This document shows, one piece after another, positions 1 to 8,229 of a DNA stretch of 40,178 nt. A program made the position numbers and the translations under genes. Position 1 is the stretch's first letter. Each line of letters starts with the position of its first letter. The DNA comes from Deltaproteobacteria bacterium (GTDB taxonomy: Bacteria > Desulfobacterota > Desulfuromonadia > Desulfuromonadales > Geopsychrobacteraceae): NCBI GenBank assembly GCA_024280485.1, contig JAJRQB010000067.1, forward strand, positions 1 through 40,178. The letters run 5' to 3'. The notes beneath the pieces are model-generated. The model saw only the letters and a list, made by a program, of their open reading frames with translations, had not been told where the DNA came from and ran no database searches.

Positions 1-9
1 CGTAACAAA

Positions 10-42
10 GGCAGAACCTCACTTGGGTTCTGCCTGTTTCTT
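10..42 (+). terminator. Intrinsic terminator of an upstream gene
   Basis: A perfect 9-bp inverted repeat (GGCAGAACC at 10-18, GGTTCTGCC at 26-34) with a 7-base loop is followed by a T-rich tract. The gene it ends lies outside the window. The A-rich left flank means it might also work on the other strand. Confidence 0.75.
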
Positions 43-93
43 AGTTAAATTGAAAAATTATAGTTTCGCTAAAAAAAAGTCAAGTTCTATATG

Positions 94-99
94 TATAAT
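94..99 (+). promoter_or_regulatory. Possible -10 box upstream of the phosphoesterase gene
   Basis: A perfect TATAAT lies in the AT-rich gap between the first terminator and the first gene. No convincing -35 hexamer is found at the right distance, so this is only a candidate. I see nothing else supportable between 45 and 200. Confidence 0.25.
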
Positions 100-208
100 G
101 CTAGATCTGCTTGTGATGAATTAAACGCAAGCGTAATGCCAATTTTTTATAAGTTACATTTAAGTGCACAGAATATCAGGCTTGTTGCGGGCGTCAAGAG
201 GAATACCG

Positions 209-319
209 ATGTCAATTGATTCGTTCCGTCTACTGAAAAATGAAAATTATACACACATTGTGGCCAAAGTTCGCCATGCGGGTTTAGCTTTTGGTTGCCT
301 TTTCTCGCAAAAGGGATAG
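209..319 (+). CDS. Possible 36-residue small protein or leader ORF
   Basis: An ATG preceded by an AGAGGA-like ribosome site (197-202) opens 36 codons ending in TAG at 317-319. That stop lies in the ribosome-binding region of the next gene (ATG at 324), an arrangement that allows translational coupling. The peptide starts MSIDSFRLLKNE and resembles no family I know. It has no transmembrane segment. It could be a real small protein, a leader peptide or chance; conservation is needed to decide. Confidence 0.25.
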   Translation: MSIDSFRLLKNENYTHIVAKVRHAGLAFGCLFSQKG

Positions 320-323
320 GAAT

Positions 324-842
324 ATGGGTGATATTTACCGTTTGGGGATTATCTCAGACACGCATCTTTTAGAACTTTCTACGGCGACTGAACTTGCTGC
401 TCAGCTTCTTGGTGGACCCTTTGATAAGGTTGATGCAATTCTTCATGCTGGGGATATGATTATTGCGGATCTCGAGAGCTGCTTTGATGGAATACCTGTT
501 TATAGCGTGCAGGGAAACATGGATCCAGCAAGGCCAAATTTACCGTTGAGGCGAATTGTAAAAGTTCAAGGTTATCAAATTGGTCTAATCCATGGGTGGG
601 GACCTTCGAGTGCGGCACCACAAAATGTACTGACAGAATTCGAAACTGATAATTTGGATCTTCTGGTTTTCGGGCATACCCATACTCCCTTCCATGCTTA
701 TGTTGGCCGAACACTTTTATTTAACCCGGGGAGTGCAATGGACCATCGCGGCAATGCTGACAGTTGTAGTGTTGGACTCGTTGAAATAGATCAGACAATT
801 TGCGCCAAGCATATTCCTTTTGAGATAAGGCCATATTCTTAG
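324..842 (+). CDS. YfcE/MJ0936-type metallophosphoesterase
   Basis: This is a 172-residue cytosolic calcineurin-like phosphoesterase of the compact YfcE/MJ0936 group, which hydrolyses phosphodiesters with two bound metal ions. The metal-ligand motifs are all present and in order: SDTH near residue 11, HAGD, GNMD, an HGWG motif and FGHTHTPF, followed by NPGS. The length equals that of the family. I chose the ATG at 324 because a purine-rich AGGGATAGG sits just before it; an upstream TTG at 291 would add 11 residues that do not fit the family. Its substrate in the cell cannot be told from sequence. It stands alone, about 100 bases before the ExbB/ExbD pair. Confidence 0.85.
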   Translation: MGDIYRLGIISDTHLLELSTATELAAQLLGGPFDKVDAILHAGDMIIADLESCFDGIPVYSVQGNMDPARPNLPLRRIVKVQGYQIGLIHGWGPSSAAPQNVLTEFETDNLDLLVFGHTHTPFHAYVGRTLLFNPGSAMDHRGNADSCSVGLVEIDQTICAKHIPFEIRPYS

Positions 843-900
843 TGTTTTGCGCTTATTTTCTTAATAAGTCTCTAATTGATCTTGGAGAGCCCAAATCTCT

Positions 901-922
901 GTGATATTCTCTGTAAAATCAC
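901..922. promoter_or_regulatory. Dyad-symmetric site upstream of the ExbB-like gene
   Basis: GTGAT (901-905) and ATCAC (918-922) form a short inverted repeat about 27 bases before the ExbB-like start codon. The spacing does not match a CRP or FNR site. It may be an operator of an unknown regulator or chance. Confidence 0.15.
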
Positions 923-948
923 TAAATTAAGAAGGGAATTAAATCAGG

Positions 949-1554
949 ATGCTTGAACTTTTCCAGATGGGCGGAGCCCTGATGTACCCGATTCTGACCT
1001 GTTCGATAATTGCTTTGGCGATTTTTCTTGATCGGGTCTGGACCTACCATTCGTTGAGGCGCTCATCGGCACCTCTTTTTCATGAAGTAGAACGTCTTGT
1101 TCGTAATGGTCAACGAGAGGATGCGTTGCAGCTTTGTCAGCAGCAAGACACACCGATGGGACGAGTTTTACAAGTGCCATTGAAACATCATGGTGCCACT
1201 CGTGCCCATCTTAAAACTTTGGCAGAAGAGGTTGGATATCGTGAAACGGCAGCACTGGAGCGTTATTTAGGCTTGCTAGGGACTATTGCGACGATATCTC
1301 CACTACTTGGTCTCTTAGGGACCGTCTTTGGAATGATTCGCGCTTTTACCGTGATCGCCAGTGAAGGGGTTGGTACGCCAGCTACATTGGGAGGCGGTAT
1401 CTCAGAAGCATTGGTAACGACTGCAGCCGGGTTGTCTGTTGCTGTCCCAACAATTCTGCTACACAAATATCTTTCAAGTCGAGTTGATCGCTCTATCCTT
1501 GAGATGGAAGATTACACCATGCAGATCGTTGATCTGGTCGGTGAGAATCACTAA
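949..1554 (+). CDS. MotA/TolQ/ExbB proton-channel family protein
   Basis: This 201-residue inner-membrane protein belongs to the MotA/TolQ/ExbB family, which forms a proton channel that powers envelope work through its ExbD/TolR partner. There are three expected membrane segments: residues about 9-28, a long one at about 105-130 containing the typical LLGLLGTVFGMI stretch, and one at about 148-170. Length is typical of ExbB/TolQ. The next gene overlaps it by one base (TAATG), so the two are co-translated. No TonB, TolA or TolB gene is near, so TonB-type and Tol-type function cannot be told apart. A GAAGGG ribosome site lies about 12 bases before the ATG. Confidence 0.85.
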   Translation: MLELFQMGGALMYPILTCSIIALAIFLDRVWTYHSLRRSSAPLFHEVERLVRNGQREDALQLCQQQDTPMGRVLQVPLKHHGATRAHLKTLAEEVGYRETAALERYLGLLGTIATISPLLGLLGTVFGMIRAFTVIASEGVGTPATLGGGISEALVTTAAGLSVAVPTILLHKYLSSRVDRSILEMEDYTMQIVDLVGENH

Positions 1555-1958
1555 TGGGATTTAGGCGTCGTCAAACTGAAGAACCACGGGTTGATTTGAC
1601 TCCAATGGTCGATGTTGTTTTTCTTTTATTGATCTTTTTTATGATCTCGACAACTTTTATTGAGACCCCTGGATTTACAATTAATCTACCAAAATCTTCA
1701 GCTCAGCAGATTAAAAAAGAACAGCAAGAGGTGCGGGTTTACCTGCGTGCTGATGGTGAAATTTTTCTTGAGCAACAAGAAATTGAACTCAGCGATTTGA
1801 TTCAAAATTTACAGTCATACGGCGACAAAGCTGCAGACACAACCTTCCTCTTGATGGCTGACAAAGATGTTAAGCACGGCAATGTCGTTCAATTGATGGA
1901 TACTGCCAAAGCTGCTGGCTTTATCAAGTTGGCAATTGCGACGGAAAAGAAACAATAA
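1554..1958 (+). CDS. ExbD/TolR biopolymer transport protein
   Basis: This 134-residue protein is the ExbD/TolR partner of the preceding channel protein. It has a short cytosolic N-terminus, then the family signature VDLTPMVDVVFLLLIFFM at about residues 13-31, whose Asp in the membrane segment carries protons, then a periplasmic domain. Its ATG overlaps the stop of the ExbB-like gene by one base. The C-terminal half (VYLRADGEIFLEQQ onward, with VKHGNVVQLMDTAKAAG) follows the usual ExbD fold. It probably energises an outer-membrane transporter or envelope-maintenance system encoded elsewhere. Confidence 0.87.
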   Translation: MGFRRRQTEEPRVDLTPMVDVVFLLLIFFMISTTFIETPGFTINLPKSSAQQIKKEQQEVRVYLRADGEIFLEQQEIELSDLIQNLQSYGDKAADTTFLLMADKDVKHGNVVQLMDTAKAAGFIKLAIATEKKQ

Positions 1959-1979
1959 ATCGGGCATTTTGCACACACC

Positions 1980-2025
1980 AGATATTGGGCTCAGACCTAA
2001 ACCAGTGCCTGGCCTCACAATATCT
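1980..2025 (+). repeat. Inverted repeat in the leader of the phosphofructokinase gene
   Basis: AGATATTG (1980-1987) and CAATATCT (2018-2025) form a perfect 8-bp inverted repeat with about 30 bases between, inside which CCAG-TGC-CTGG could form a second small hairpin. No T tract follows, so it is not an ordinary terminator. It lies between exbD and the pfk start and could be a regulatory RNA stem or a protein site. Confidence 0.35.
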
Positions 2026-2040
2026 AACACCGGAGTATTT

Positions 2041-3141
2041 ATGTTGAAAACCATTGCGATATTGACCGGTGGCGGTGATTGCCCGGGACTGAATGCCGTT
2101 ATTCGCGGAGTCGTACGTTCAGCAGTTGGGCTACATGGCTGGCGGGTCATCGGGATTGAGGATGGTTTTGAAGGTATGATCGGGGTCCCACGTTGGCGCG
2201 AACTGGATCTTGATGCTGTGCGTGGTATCCTTTCTCGCGGCGGCACGATCATTGGCACGAGCAATCGCGGTAACCCTTTTTCCTATCCCGTTGAAACACA
2301 TGGCAAGGTCGCACTGACAGACATTTCGGATCAGGTTATAGAGAATTTTCACAAACTGGGTGCTGATGTTTTGATCGCTGTGGGTGGGGATGGAACTTTG
2401 CGGATTGCCCAGGGTTTGTTTGAAAAGGGACTGCCAGTGATTGGCGTGCCAAAAACTATCGATAATGACCTGCAGGCGACTGATGTTACTTTTGGATATC
2501 GCACAGCGGTTGCGATCGTGACAGAAGCTCTTGATCGTTTGCATAGCACCGCTGAAAGCCATCATCGCGTAATGGTCGTTGAGGTCATGGGCCGCGATGC
2601 TGGCTGGATTGCTCTTGAATCCGGGATTGCTGGCGGCGCTGACGCTATTCTGATCCCTGAAATTCCATTTTCGATACCTGACCTCTGTCAGGCAATCAAG
2701 AAGCGTTCTGAGCGAGGTAGCCGTTTCTCGATCGTTGTTGTTGCCGAAGGAGCTTCAGCTGCTGATGGTGAAAAAAATCTGCTTAAAACTGCTGGTGAAA
2801 ACCTCGGAGTGGAACGACTCGGTGGCATTGGGCAATTGATAGGGGATTCACTTGCTGATTGTCTCGATATGGAATCACGAGTTGTGAGATTGGGGCACTT
2901 GCAACGTGGCGGTTCACCAACACCCTATGATCGAATTCTGGCCTCACGCTTTGGGGTGAAGGCTGTGGAACTGATAGCTTCTGAGCGTTATGGCGAAATG
3001 GTGGCTCTTAGAGGTCGCAATGTAGAGAGTGTCACAATTGCTTCGGCAGTTGCCAACATAAATCGAGTTGATCCGCAAGGTGAACTTGTGACCACAGCAC
3101 AGCACTTGGGCATCTTAGTCAGTCGCAGCACCAATCTATAA
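2041..3141 (+). CDS. pfkA: 6-phosphofructokinase, group III type
   Basis: A 366-residue cytosolic phosphofructokinase, which phosphorylates fructose 6-phosphate in glycolysis. Visible motifs are GGGDCPGLN (10-18), GGDGTL (115-120), PKTIDND (137-143), MGRDAGW and LQRGGSPTPYDR. The start is the ATG at 2041, preceded by GGAG and beginning MLKTIAILTGG as in the family; the frame stays open upstream to 1936 but that part is not conserved. The key donor-selecting positions are mixed: Gly in GGDGT (ATP type) but Lys in PKTIDND (the residue found in pyrophosphate enzymes). ATP-dependent trypanosomatid enzymes share this combination, so ATP is the likelier donor, though this is an inference. Confidence 0.9.
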   Translation: MLKTIAILTGGGDCPGLNAVIRGVVRSAVGLHGWRVIGIEDGFEGMIGVPRWRELDLDAVRGILSRGGTIIGTSNRGNPFSYPVETHGKVALTDISDQVIENFHKLGADVLIAVGGDGTLRIAQGLFEKGLPVIGVPKTIDNDLQATDVTFGYRTAVAIVTEALDRLHSTAESHHRVMVVEVMGRDAGWIALESGIAGGADAILIPEIPFSIPDLCQAIKKRSERGSRFSIVVVAEGASAADGEKNLLKTAGENLGVERLGGIGQLIGDSLADCLDMESRVVRLGHLQRGGSPTPYDRILASRFGVKAVELIASERYGEMVALRGRNVESVTIASAVANINRVDPQGELVTTAQHLGILVSRSTNL

Positions 3142-3169
3142 TTTACGACATAATGTCAGGCAGGTTTGA

Positions 3170-5188
3170 ATGGAAATATCTGATAGTTCTGATCTAGAAA
3201 AAATGCAAGGAGTAAAAGGGATAGATCGAAGCTATCTCTATGCATTTGTTGGCGTCATGCTTGGGGTTGCTGCGCCGGTCGGCTGGATGTTGCTGCGGGC
3301 AATTTTTTTCTCACAACCCGGGCAAGATTTTTTTGCCGGCATTCTGACCGATATTTTTGCAAGCAGAGAGAATTTCTTTCATTATCTGTATATGGGGGCA
3401 GGCACTTCAGTTGTGCTTTGTGTCTTTGGTTATTTTATTGGCCGCGCTTCGCAGCAGATTCATCAGCGTGCCGCACGCCTTGACGAGATGCATCGTACCG
3501 TCGCCAGTCAGAAGGAAAATTTTGCGCAACGTTATCGTGATTTAAATACTCGCATTCGTAATTTCCATGGCATCACTGCCCGCCTGCAACGCTCAATGGA
3601 AGCGGAAGAGCTTTATAACTTAGCCTGCAATGCCTTACACGAAGTTCTTGAGTTCGATCGAGTCAACCTGCTGCAGGTCTGTCCGGAAGATAAGCTGTTA
3701 CGCTTGGTTAATAGTCGTGGTTGTAATGATTCCCAGATCGGTGGCATTAGTGTGCCGCTTGATGAAAGGGCAGGTGTTCTTTATAAGGCGGTTATGGATC
3801 GTCGTCATTTTCTGGTCGATGATATTCGATTAATGCCTGAAGATTTCAGGCTTAAACCACCTTGCGACAGCATAGGACAATTCCGTTCCCGCAGTTTTCT
3901 TGTAAGCCCAGTGATTGTTAATGAAAAAGTCGTTGCCCTGATTTGTGTCGATAATAAAATTAGTGGTCGTACTCTTGAAGAATCTGATGTCGATACGATA
4001 AAATTGCTCGCTGGACAGTTATCGTCGGCGATTGTTCGCATGGAACTTGTCAGGGCCGTTGTCGAACTGACAGACGAACTTGAGTTGACGTTCAAAGAGC
4101 TTGGTGACTATCGTGAACGGTATCAGAAGTTACTCGGGTCACTCAAGGAATCGAGCAACTCTACCCGAAAGCTGGTGGGAGATATAGCAAGCTCGGCTGA
4201 TGTTATTCGTGATGCGGTTAATGCGACTCAGGCGGCATCAGGAGAGATCTCGGTATCGATTGAACAGGTGGGTGGCAATATCTCTCAACTTTCTGAATTC
4301 ATGGAAAAATCGATATCTGCGATGAGTGAAATCGCGGCTGCTATCCGCAGTGTTGAGGATTACAGTGTTCAATCGCATAAAATGTCGGAATTGGCCAGTG
4401 ACCGTGCTGAGCATGGTGTGGCATCAGTCAATGAGACCCTCACGGGCCTGACTGGTATCAGAGCTGGTGTTGATGAAGCTGCCCTTGCTATGAGCAAACT
4501 CGCTGGGCATGGTGAAGAGGTTAGTACTATCACTTCTGTTATTTCTGAAGTTGCCCAGAAAACAAACTTACTCGCATTGAATGCCGCAATCATAGCCGCA
4601 CAGGCTGGAGAGCAAGGCCGTTCTTTTGCTGTTGTCGCTGAAGAAATCCGTGATCTTTCGCAACAGACAGCACGCTCTTCCGCAGCGATCATTAGTTTAA
4701 TTCGTGACATGCAAAATGGGATGGTTCAGGTCGTCGAGCATATCGAAAATACTCAAAAGCTTGTTGATAACGGCTTCGATAAAGGGAAGGGCGCTGATGC
4801 TGCTCTGGGTCAAATTCTTGATACGGCTGGCCAGGCGATGGAGATGGCGCGACGAATTCGTCAGGCAACCCGCGAGGTTTCAACTTCAGCTGAATTCGTT
4901 ACGCGGTCAATAGAAGAACTTGGAGACATGACCGATCAAGTGTCTTCTGCTTCACGTGAACAGACTCAAGGATCGCGCAGCATTCTCCGTTCAATTGAGG
5001 ATGTTCGACATATGACTGAAGATATGGTCAATGCTACAGTTCAGCAGCGTAAAAATAGTGATGCAATTGAAACTGCAGTTGAGTCGGTCAGTGAAATGGC
5101 TATGCGTATATTTAGTGATATGGAAAAAAGACGTAAACAGAGCCAGAATGTTATTGGACGTTTAAAACAGATGAAAGAAACTGATTAA
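3170..5188 (+). CDS. Methyl-accepting chemotaxis-like protein with GAF domain
   Basis: A 672-residue membrane signal transducer. Two N-terminal membrane segments (about 22-46 and 73-94) enclose a short loop, so there is no large periplasmic sensor. A coiled coil and a GAF domain (about 130-300) follow, then a long methyl-accepting signalling domain with the hairpin tip near 465-500 (KTNLLALNAA, then GEQGRSFAVVAEEIRDLS). No HAMP domain is seen. The usual tip sequence is AAIEAARAGE; here residue 475 is Ile in place of the highly conserved Glu (AAIIAAQAGE). The tip contacts CheA/CheW, so coupling may be altered. A CRP/FNR gene starts 5 bases after its stop, suggesting co-transcription. Confidence 0.87.
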   Translation: MEISDSSDLEKMQGVKGIDRSYLYAFVGVMLGVAAPVGWMLLRAIFFSQPGQDFFAGILTDIFASRENFFHYLYMGAGTSVVLCVFGYFIGRASQQIHQRAARLDEMHRTVASQKENFAQRYRDLNTRIRNFHGITARLQRSMEAEELYNLACNALHEVLEFDRVNLLQVCPEDKLLRLVNSRGCNDSQIGGISVPLDERAGVLYKAVMDRRHFLVDDIRLMPEDFRLKPPCDSIGQFRSRSFLVSPVIVNEKVVALICVDNKISGRTLEESDVDTIKLLAGQLSSAIVRMELVRAVVELTDELELTFKELGDYRERYQKLLGSLKESSNSTRKLVGDIASSADVIRDAVNATQAASGEISVSIEQVGGNISQLSEFMEKSISAMSEIAAAIRSVEDYSVQSHKMSELASDRAEHGVASVNETLTGLTGIRAGVDEAALAMSKLAGHGEEVSTITSVISEVAQKTNLLALNAAIIAAQAGEQGRSFAVVAEEIRDLSQQTARSSAAIISLIRDMQNGMVQVVEHIENTQKLVDNGFDKGKGADAALGQILDTAGQAMEMARRIRQATREVSTSAEFVTRSIEELGDMTDQVSSASREQTQGSRSILRSIEDVRHMTEDMVNATVQQRKNSDAIETAVESVSEMAMRIFSDMEKRRKQSQNVIGRLKQMKETD

Positions 5189-5193
5189 TACTT

Positions 5194-5877
5194 ATGTCTT
5201 CTATCGAAAAAATCAGAGAAACTCTCAAATTTTGTCGAATGTTTGCCAGCCTGTCAGACAACGACCTCGCTCCACTCTGCTCTTTGGCACGCTTGCAGAC
5301 CCAGGAACGCGGCACACTTCTTTTTTCTGAAGGTGAGGCCGCTGAAGGTTTCTATGTCGTTGCTGCCGGCCGTGTGAAGATTTACAAACTTTCTGCGGAT
5401 GGTAAAGAACGGATTCTACATATCGTCAATAGCGGCGATACCTTTGCAGAAGCGGCCATTTTTGGCGATGGTCGTTACCCGGCTTTTGCCGAAACCCTAT
5501 CTCCAGCAGAGCTCGTTTTTCTGCCCGGACGGGAGTTCCTGGATTTACTGCACAATCGTTCCGGGATTGCTATCAATATGATCGCTGGATTATCTCAATT
5601 CTTGCGTCAGTTTACTCACCAGATAGAAGAGTTGACCTTTAAGGATGTGCCAGCCCGGCTGGCTGGTTATCTGCTTAAGCTTAAAGTAGACCCTGATGGT
5701 AGTTCCCAGCTTCCGGTCAGTAAAAGTCAACTTGCCTCGAATCTCGGTACCGTCAGCGAAACTCTCTCTCGGAGTTTGCGCAAGCTTGCCGACGAAGAAC
5801 TGATTCGGGTCGAAGGGAAACGCATAGAAATTTTGGACCGCGAACTTCTGGAAGATATGGCGCAGAAAACTATTTAG
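5194..5877 (+). CDS. CRP/FNR family transcriptional regulator
   Basis: A 227-residue DNA-binding regulator of the CRP/FNR superfamily. Residues about 10-125 form the cyclic-nucleotide-binding-like beta barrel (FSEGEAAEGFYVVAAGRVKI is typical), followed by a dimerisation helix and a C-terminal winged helix-turn-helix at about 150-215, with the recognition part LASNLGTVSETLSRSLRKL. The N-terminal cysteine set of FNR is absent, so it does not look like an oxygen-sensing Fe-S member; the effector is unknown. It begins 5 bases downstream of the GAF-containing chemotaxis-like gene, with only a weak ribosome site, so it is probably translated from the same message. Confidence 0.85.
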   Translation: MSSIEKIRETLKFCRMFASLSDNDLAPLCSLARLQTQERGTLLFSEGEAAEGFYVVAAGRVKIYKLSADGKERILHIVNSGDTFAEAAIFGDGRYPAFAETLSPAELVFLPGREFLDLLHNRSGIAINMIAGLSQFLRQFTHQIEELTFKDVPARLAGYLLKLKVDPDGSSQLPVSKSQLASNLGTVSETLSRSLRKLADEELIRVEGKRIEILDRELLEDMAQKTI

Positions 5878-6005
5878 TGCATTTGCGTGATTGTTAAATT
5901 GCAAACGAAGTGTGAAAAGGAGTGACTTGGGTTCAGAGTTCTATTACACCACACTGGAGTATATTTGATAAGTTAGGGGCGGGAAACTGATGGAAATTTG
6001 TTCTG

Positions 6006-8210
6006 ATGCGTAATCCGGAGGTTGAGAGAGTACAGTTCACAACCTTGGTGGGGGTTCTTTCTTTTATCATCATGGCTGTTTTTGTTGCTGAAGTTACAAT
6101 CATGCAGCTTTACAGCGACTTTTTTGCATCCCTATCCGTTTTACAACGTGCATTCCTTGATGCTTCTACTCTGGTTCTGTTTATCGCCCTACCGCTTTGG
6201 TTCTTCATCTTTAGTCCGACGTTTCGTGACAAAATTCAGGTCGATGGTGGTTCTTCTTCTGTTGCCTTTTTCTTGTACGTCAAAGTCCTCGCCGGACTTT
6301 ATCTGATCCAGCTTGTCATTATGCTATTTCTGCCTGAAATCATGTCACACATCCCTTTAAAATTTGAAAATCTGATGGATGGTGCTCTGACGGCTCTTTT
6401 TGCTACTCCTCTTTTTGCCTGGTTGCTTTATCGACTGGAAATTCATTATCGACTCGAACCTTTGGCCGATTTTTTGAACGCGCCAATAACCTTGTACGTT
6501 TTACTCCTCTTTATGATCTTTTTTGCTGATCTCCTGCAAGAGATTATCTTTTCGCTGTTGAATTTGAACCTTACCGAAATTCAGTATGAGTTACTTGACG
6601 CACTGGTAACAGTCGCCTTTATCGCGCCCTTGCTTTTGATACTGGTTGTTCGACCGCTCAGGCGCATGGCCGAATCCAGAGAAGCCAGAATCAATGCCGT
6701 TTACGATCAGGTGGTTGATGCCATTGTGAAAATTGGTCATGACGGAACCATTGAATCTTTCAATCTGGCCGCCCAGAATATTTTTGGTTTTCAGTCTCAG
6801 GAGATGATCGGAAAGCCTGCGTCTTTGTTGCTTGATCGTGGACAGATAGACCTTGCCGCAGTTCTTCAACAATTAGGCAATGGAGACTCTGGGGTTCATC
6901 TTGATTTTAGTGAACTGACCTCAAAACGTCAGGATGGAGGCAGTCTGACGCTCGACGTGTCGATCAGTAAGATTAGCCTGGATGGCCCACCTGAGTTTTT
7001 ACTTTTGCTTCGCGATATATCGCAAAACAAAGCAACAGAGGCGGCACTTCTCGCAACAGATGCGATTTTTAGAGAAATTTTCAATCAGACCGAAGATGCT
7101 ATAATTTTCTTCGAACCCGGCAGTGGTGAAATTCTGGACGTAAACATTACGGCCGAAACTCTTTATGGCTTCACAAAGGCGGAATTGCGGGATGCGGGGG
7201 CAAGAGCATTTTGTGATGAAGAGGCATATCGACGTTTTCTTGGTTTAATCGCTGATATCAATGAGAACGGAAATGCCCAGATTGATAGCTTGGTTAGTTT
7301 TAAAAAAGATGGGCAATCAATTATTGTCTCGCTTCGCGGCAAGATGATGTCCCTACAGGGTGCTGAGGTTATTTATTCTAGTGCTCGCGATATTACCAAC
7401 AGAACCAAACTAGAGAATGAAGCCAGAGAAATTCAGTCTAAACTGATTCACACAAATAAAATGACATCACTCGGACTATTGGTGTCAGGTGTCGCCCATG
7501 AAATTAATAATCCTAACAATTTAGTTCTTTCGAATGCACAACTGTTAGCGAAAATATGGCGAGATTCACAAATTGTACTGCAGCAATATTTTCGTGAGAA
7601 TGGAGAATTTGTTTTGGGCGGTATCCCATTTAGTGAGCTTGATGAGCATATTCCTGAATTATTCGGTGGGATAATCGATGGATCTCAAAGAATTAATGCT
7701 ATCGTTGGTGATCTCAAGCGTTTTGTGCGTCAAGATGATACTCAATTTTCGAATGATGTAGATCTTAACGCTGTTGCTGTTTCTGCTGTATCAATGCTTC
7801 ATTATGAGCTTGTTAAATATACTGACAATTTTCAAAGTACATTGTCGCCTGATTTGCCAATGGTCAAGGGAAGCGGGCGCCAACTTGGACAAGTTATTAT
7901 TAATTTGTTGATGAATGCTTGCCAGGCTTTGCCAGATAAGAGTCGTGCTGTTCTGCTTGAAACCAGTTTTGATCCTCAAAAGCAGAAAGTTAAGCTGAGT
8001 GTGCATGATCAAGGGAGTGGCTTGCCCGAAGAATTAAAAGAAAAAATTCTCGAACCTTTTTTTACGACTAAAATGGATTCTGGCGGTACGGGGCTTGGAC
8101 TTTCAATCAGCAAATCGATTATTAAAGATCATGGCGGTCAGCTCGACTTCTTCAGCCAGCCAGAAACAGGAACTACTTTTACTGTTACACTTCCAATCTC
8201 CGATTCTTAA
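6006..8210 (+). CDS. Membrane-bound PAS sensor histidine kinase
   Basis: A 734-residue sensor kinase. About six hydrophobic segments in residues 12-215 anchor it, and no periplasmic sensor domain is evident. Two PAS domains follow (about 225-340 and 350-465). The dimerisation/phosphoacceptor motif is VAHEINNPNN, with the phosphorylated His at residue 498. The ATP-binding domain has NLLMNACQALP, DQGSGLP and GTGLGLSISKSI. The kinase core resembles the NtrB/AtoS type that partners sigma-54 activators. The response-regulator gene starts 19 bases after its stop, so the two most likely form a cognate pair. An upstream ATG at 5990 is blocked by a stop, which supports the start at 6006, although its ribosome site is weak. 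Confidence 0.88.
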   Translation: MRNPEVERVQFTTLVGVLSFIIMAVFVAEVTIMQLYSDFFASLSVLQRAFLDASTLVLFIALPLWFFIFSPTFRDKIQVDGGSSSVAFFLYVKVLAGLYLIQLVIMLFLPEIMSHIPLKFENLMDGALTALFATPLFAWLLYRLEIHYRLEPLADFLNAPITLYVLLLFMIFFADLLQEIIFSLLNLNLTEIQYELLDALVTVAFIAPLLLILVVRPLRRMAESREARINAVYDQVVDAIVKIGHDGTIESFNLAAQNIFGFQSQEMIGKPASLLLDRGQIDLAAVLQQLGNGDSGVHLDFSELTSKRQDGGSLTLDVSISKISLDGPPEFLLLLRDISQNKATEAALLATDAIFREIFNQTEDAIIFFEPGSGEILDVNITAETLYGFTKAELRDAGARAFCDEEAYRRFLGLIADINENGNAQIDSLVSFKKDGQSIIVSLRGKMMSLQGAEVIYSSARDITNRTKLENEAREIQSKLIHTNKMTSLGLLVSGVAHEINNPNNLVLSNAQLLAKIWRDSQIVLQQYFRENGEFVLGGIPFSELDEHIPELFGGIIDGSQRINAIVGDLKRFVRQDDTQFSNDVDLNAVAVSAVSMLHYELVKYTDNFQSTLSPDLPMVKGSGRQLGQVIINLLMNACQALPDKSRAVLLETSFDPQKQKVKLSVHDQGSGLPEELKEKILEPFFTTKMDSGGTGLGLSISKSIIKDHGGQLDFFSQPETGTTFTVTLPISDS

Positions 8211-8229
8211 CGAGTAAGGAGTTTATTGC

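Noticed and set aside
5194-5877. Assignment of the CRP/FNR regulator as FNR itself
   Set aside because: The N-terminal cysteine set that binds the oxygen-sensitive cluster is absent.
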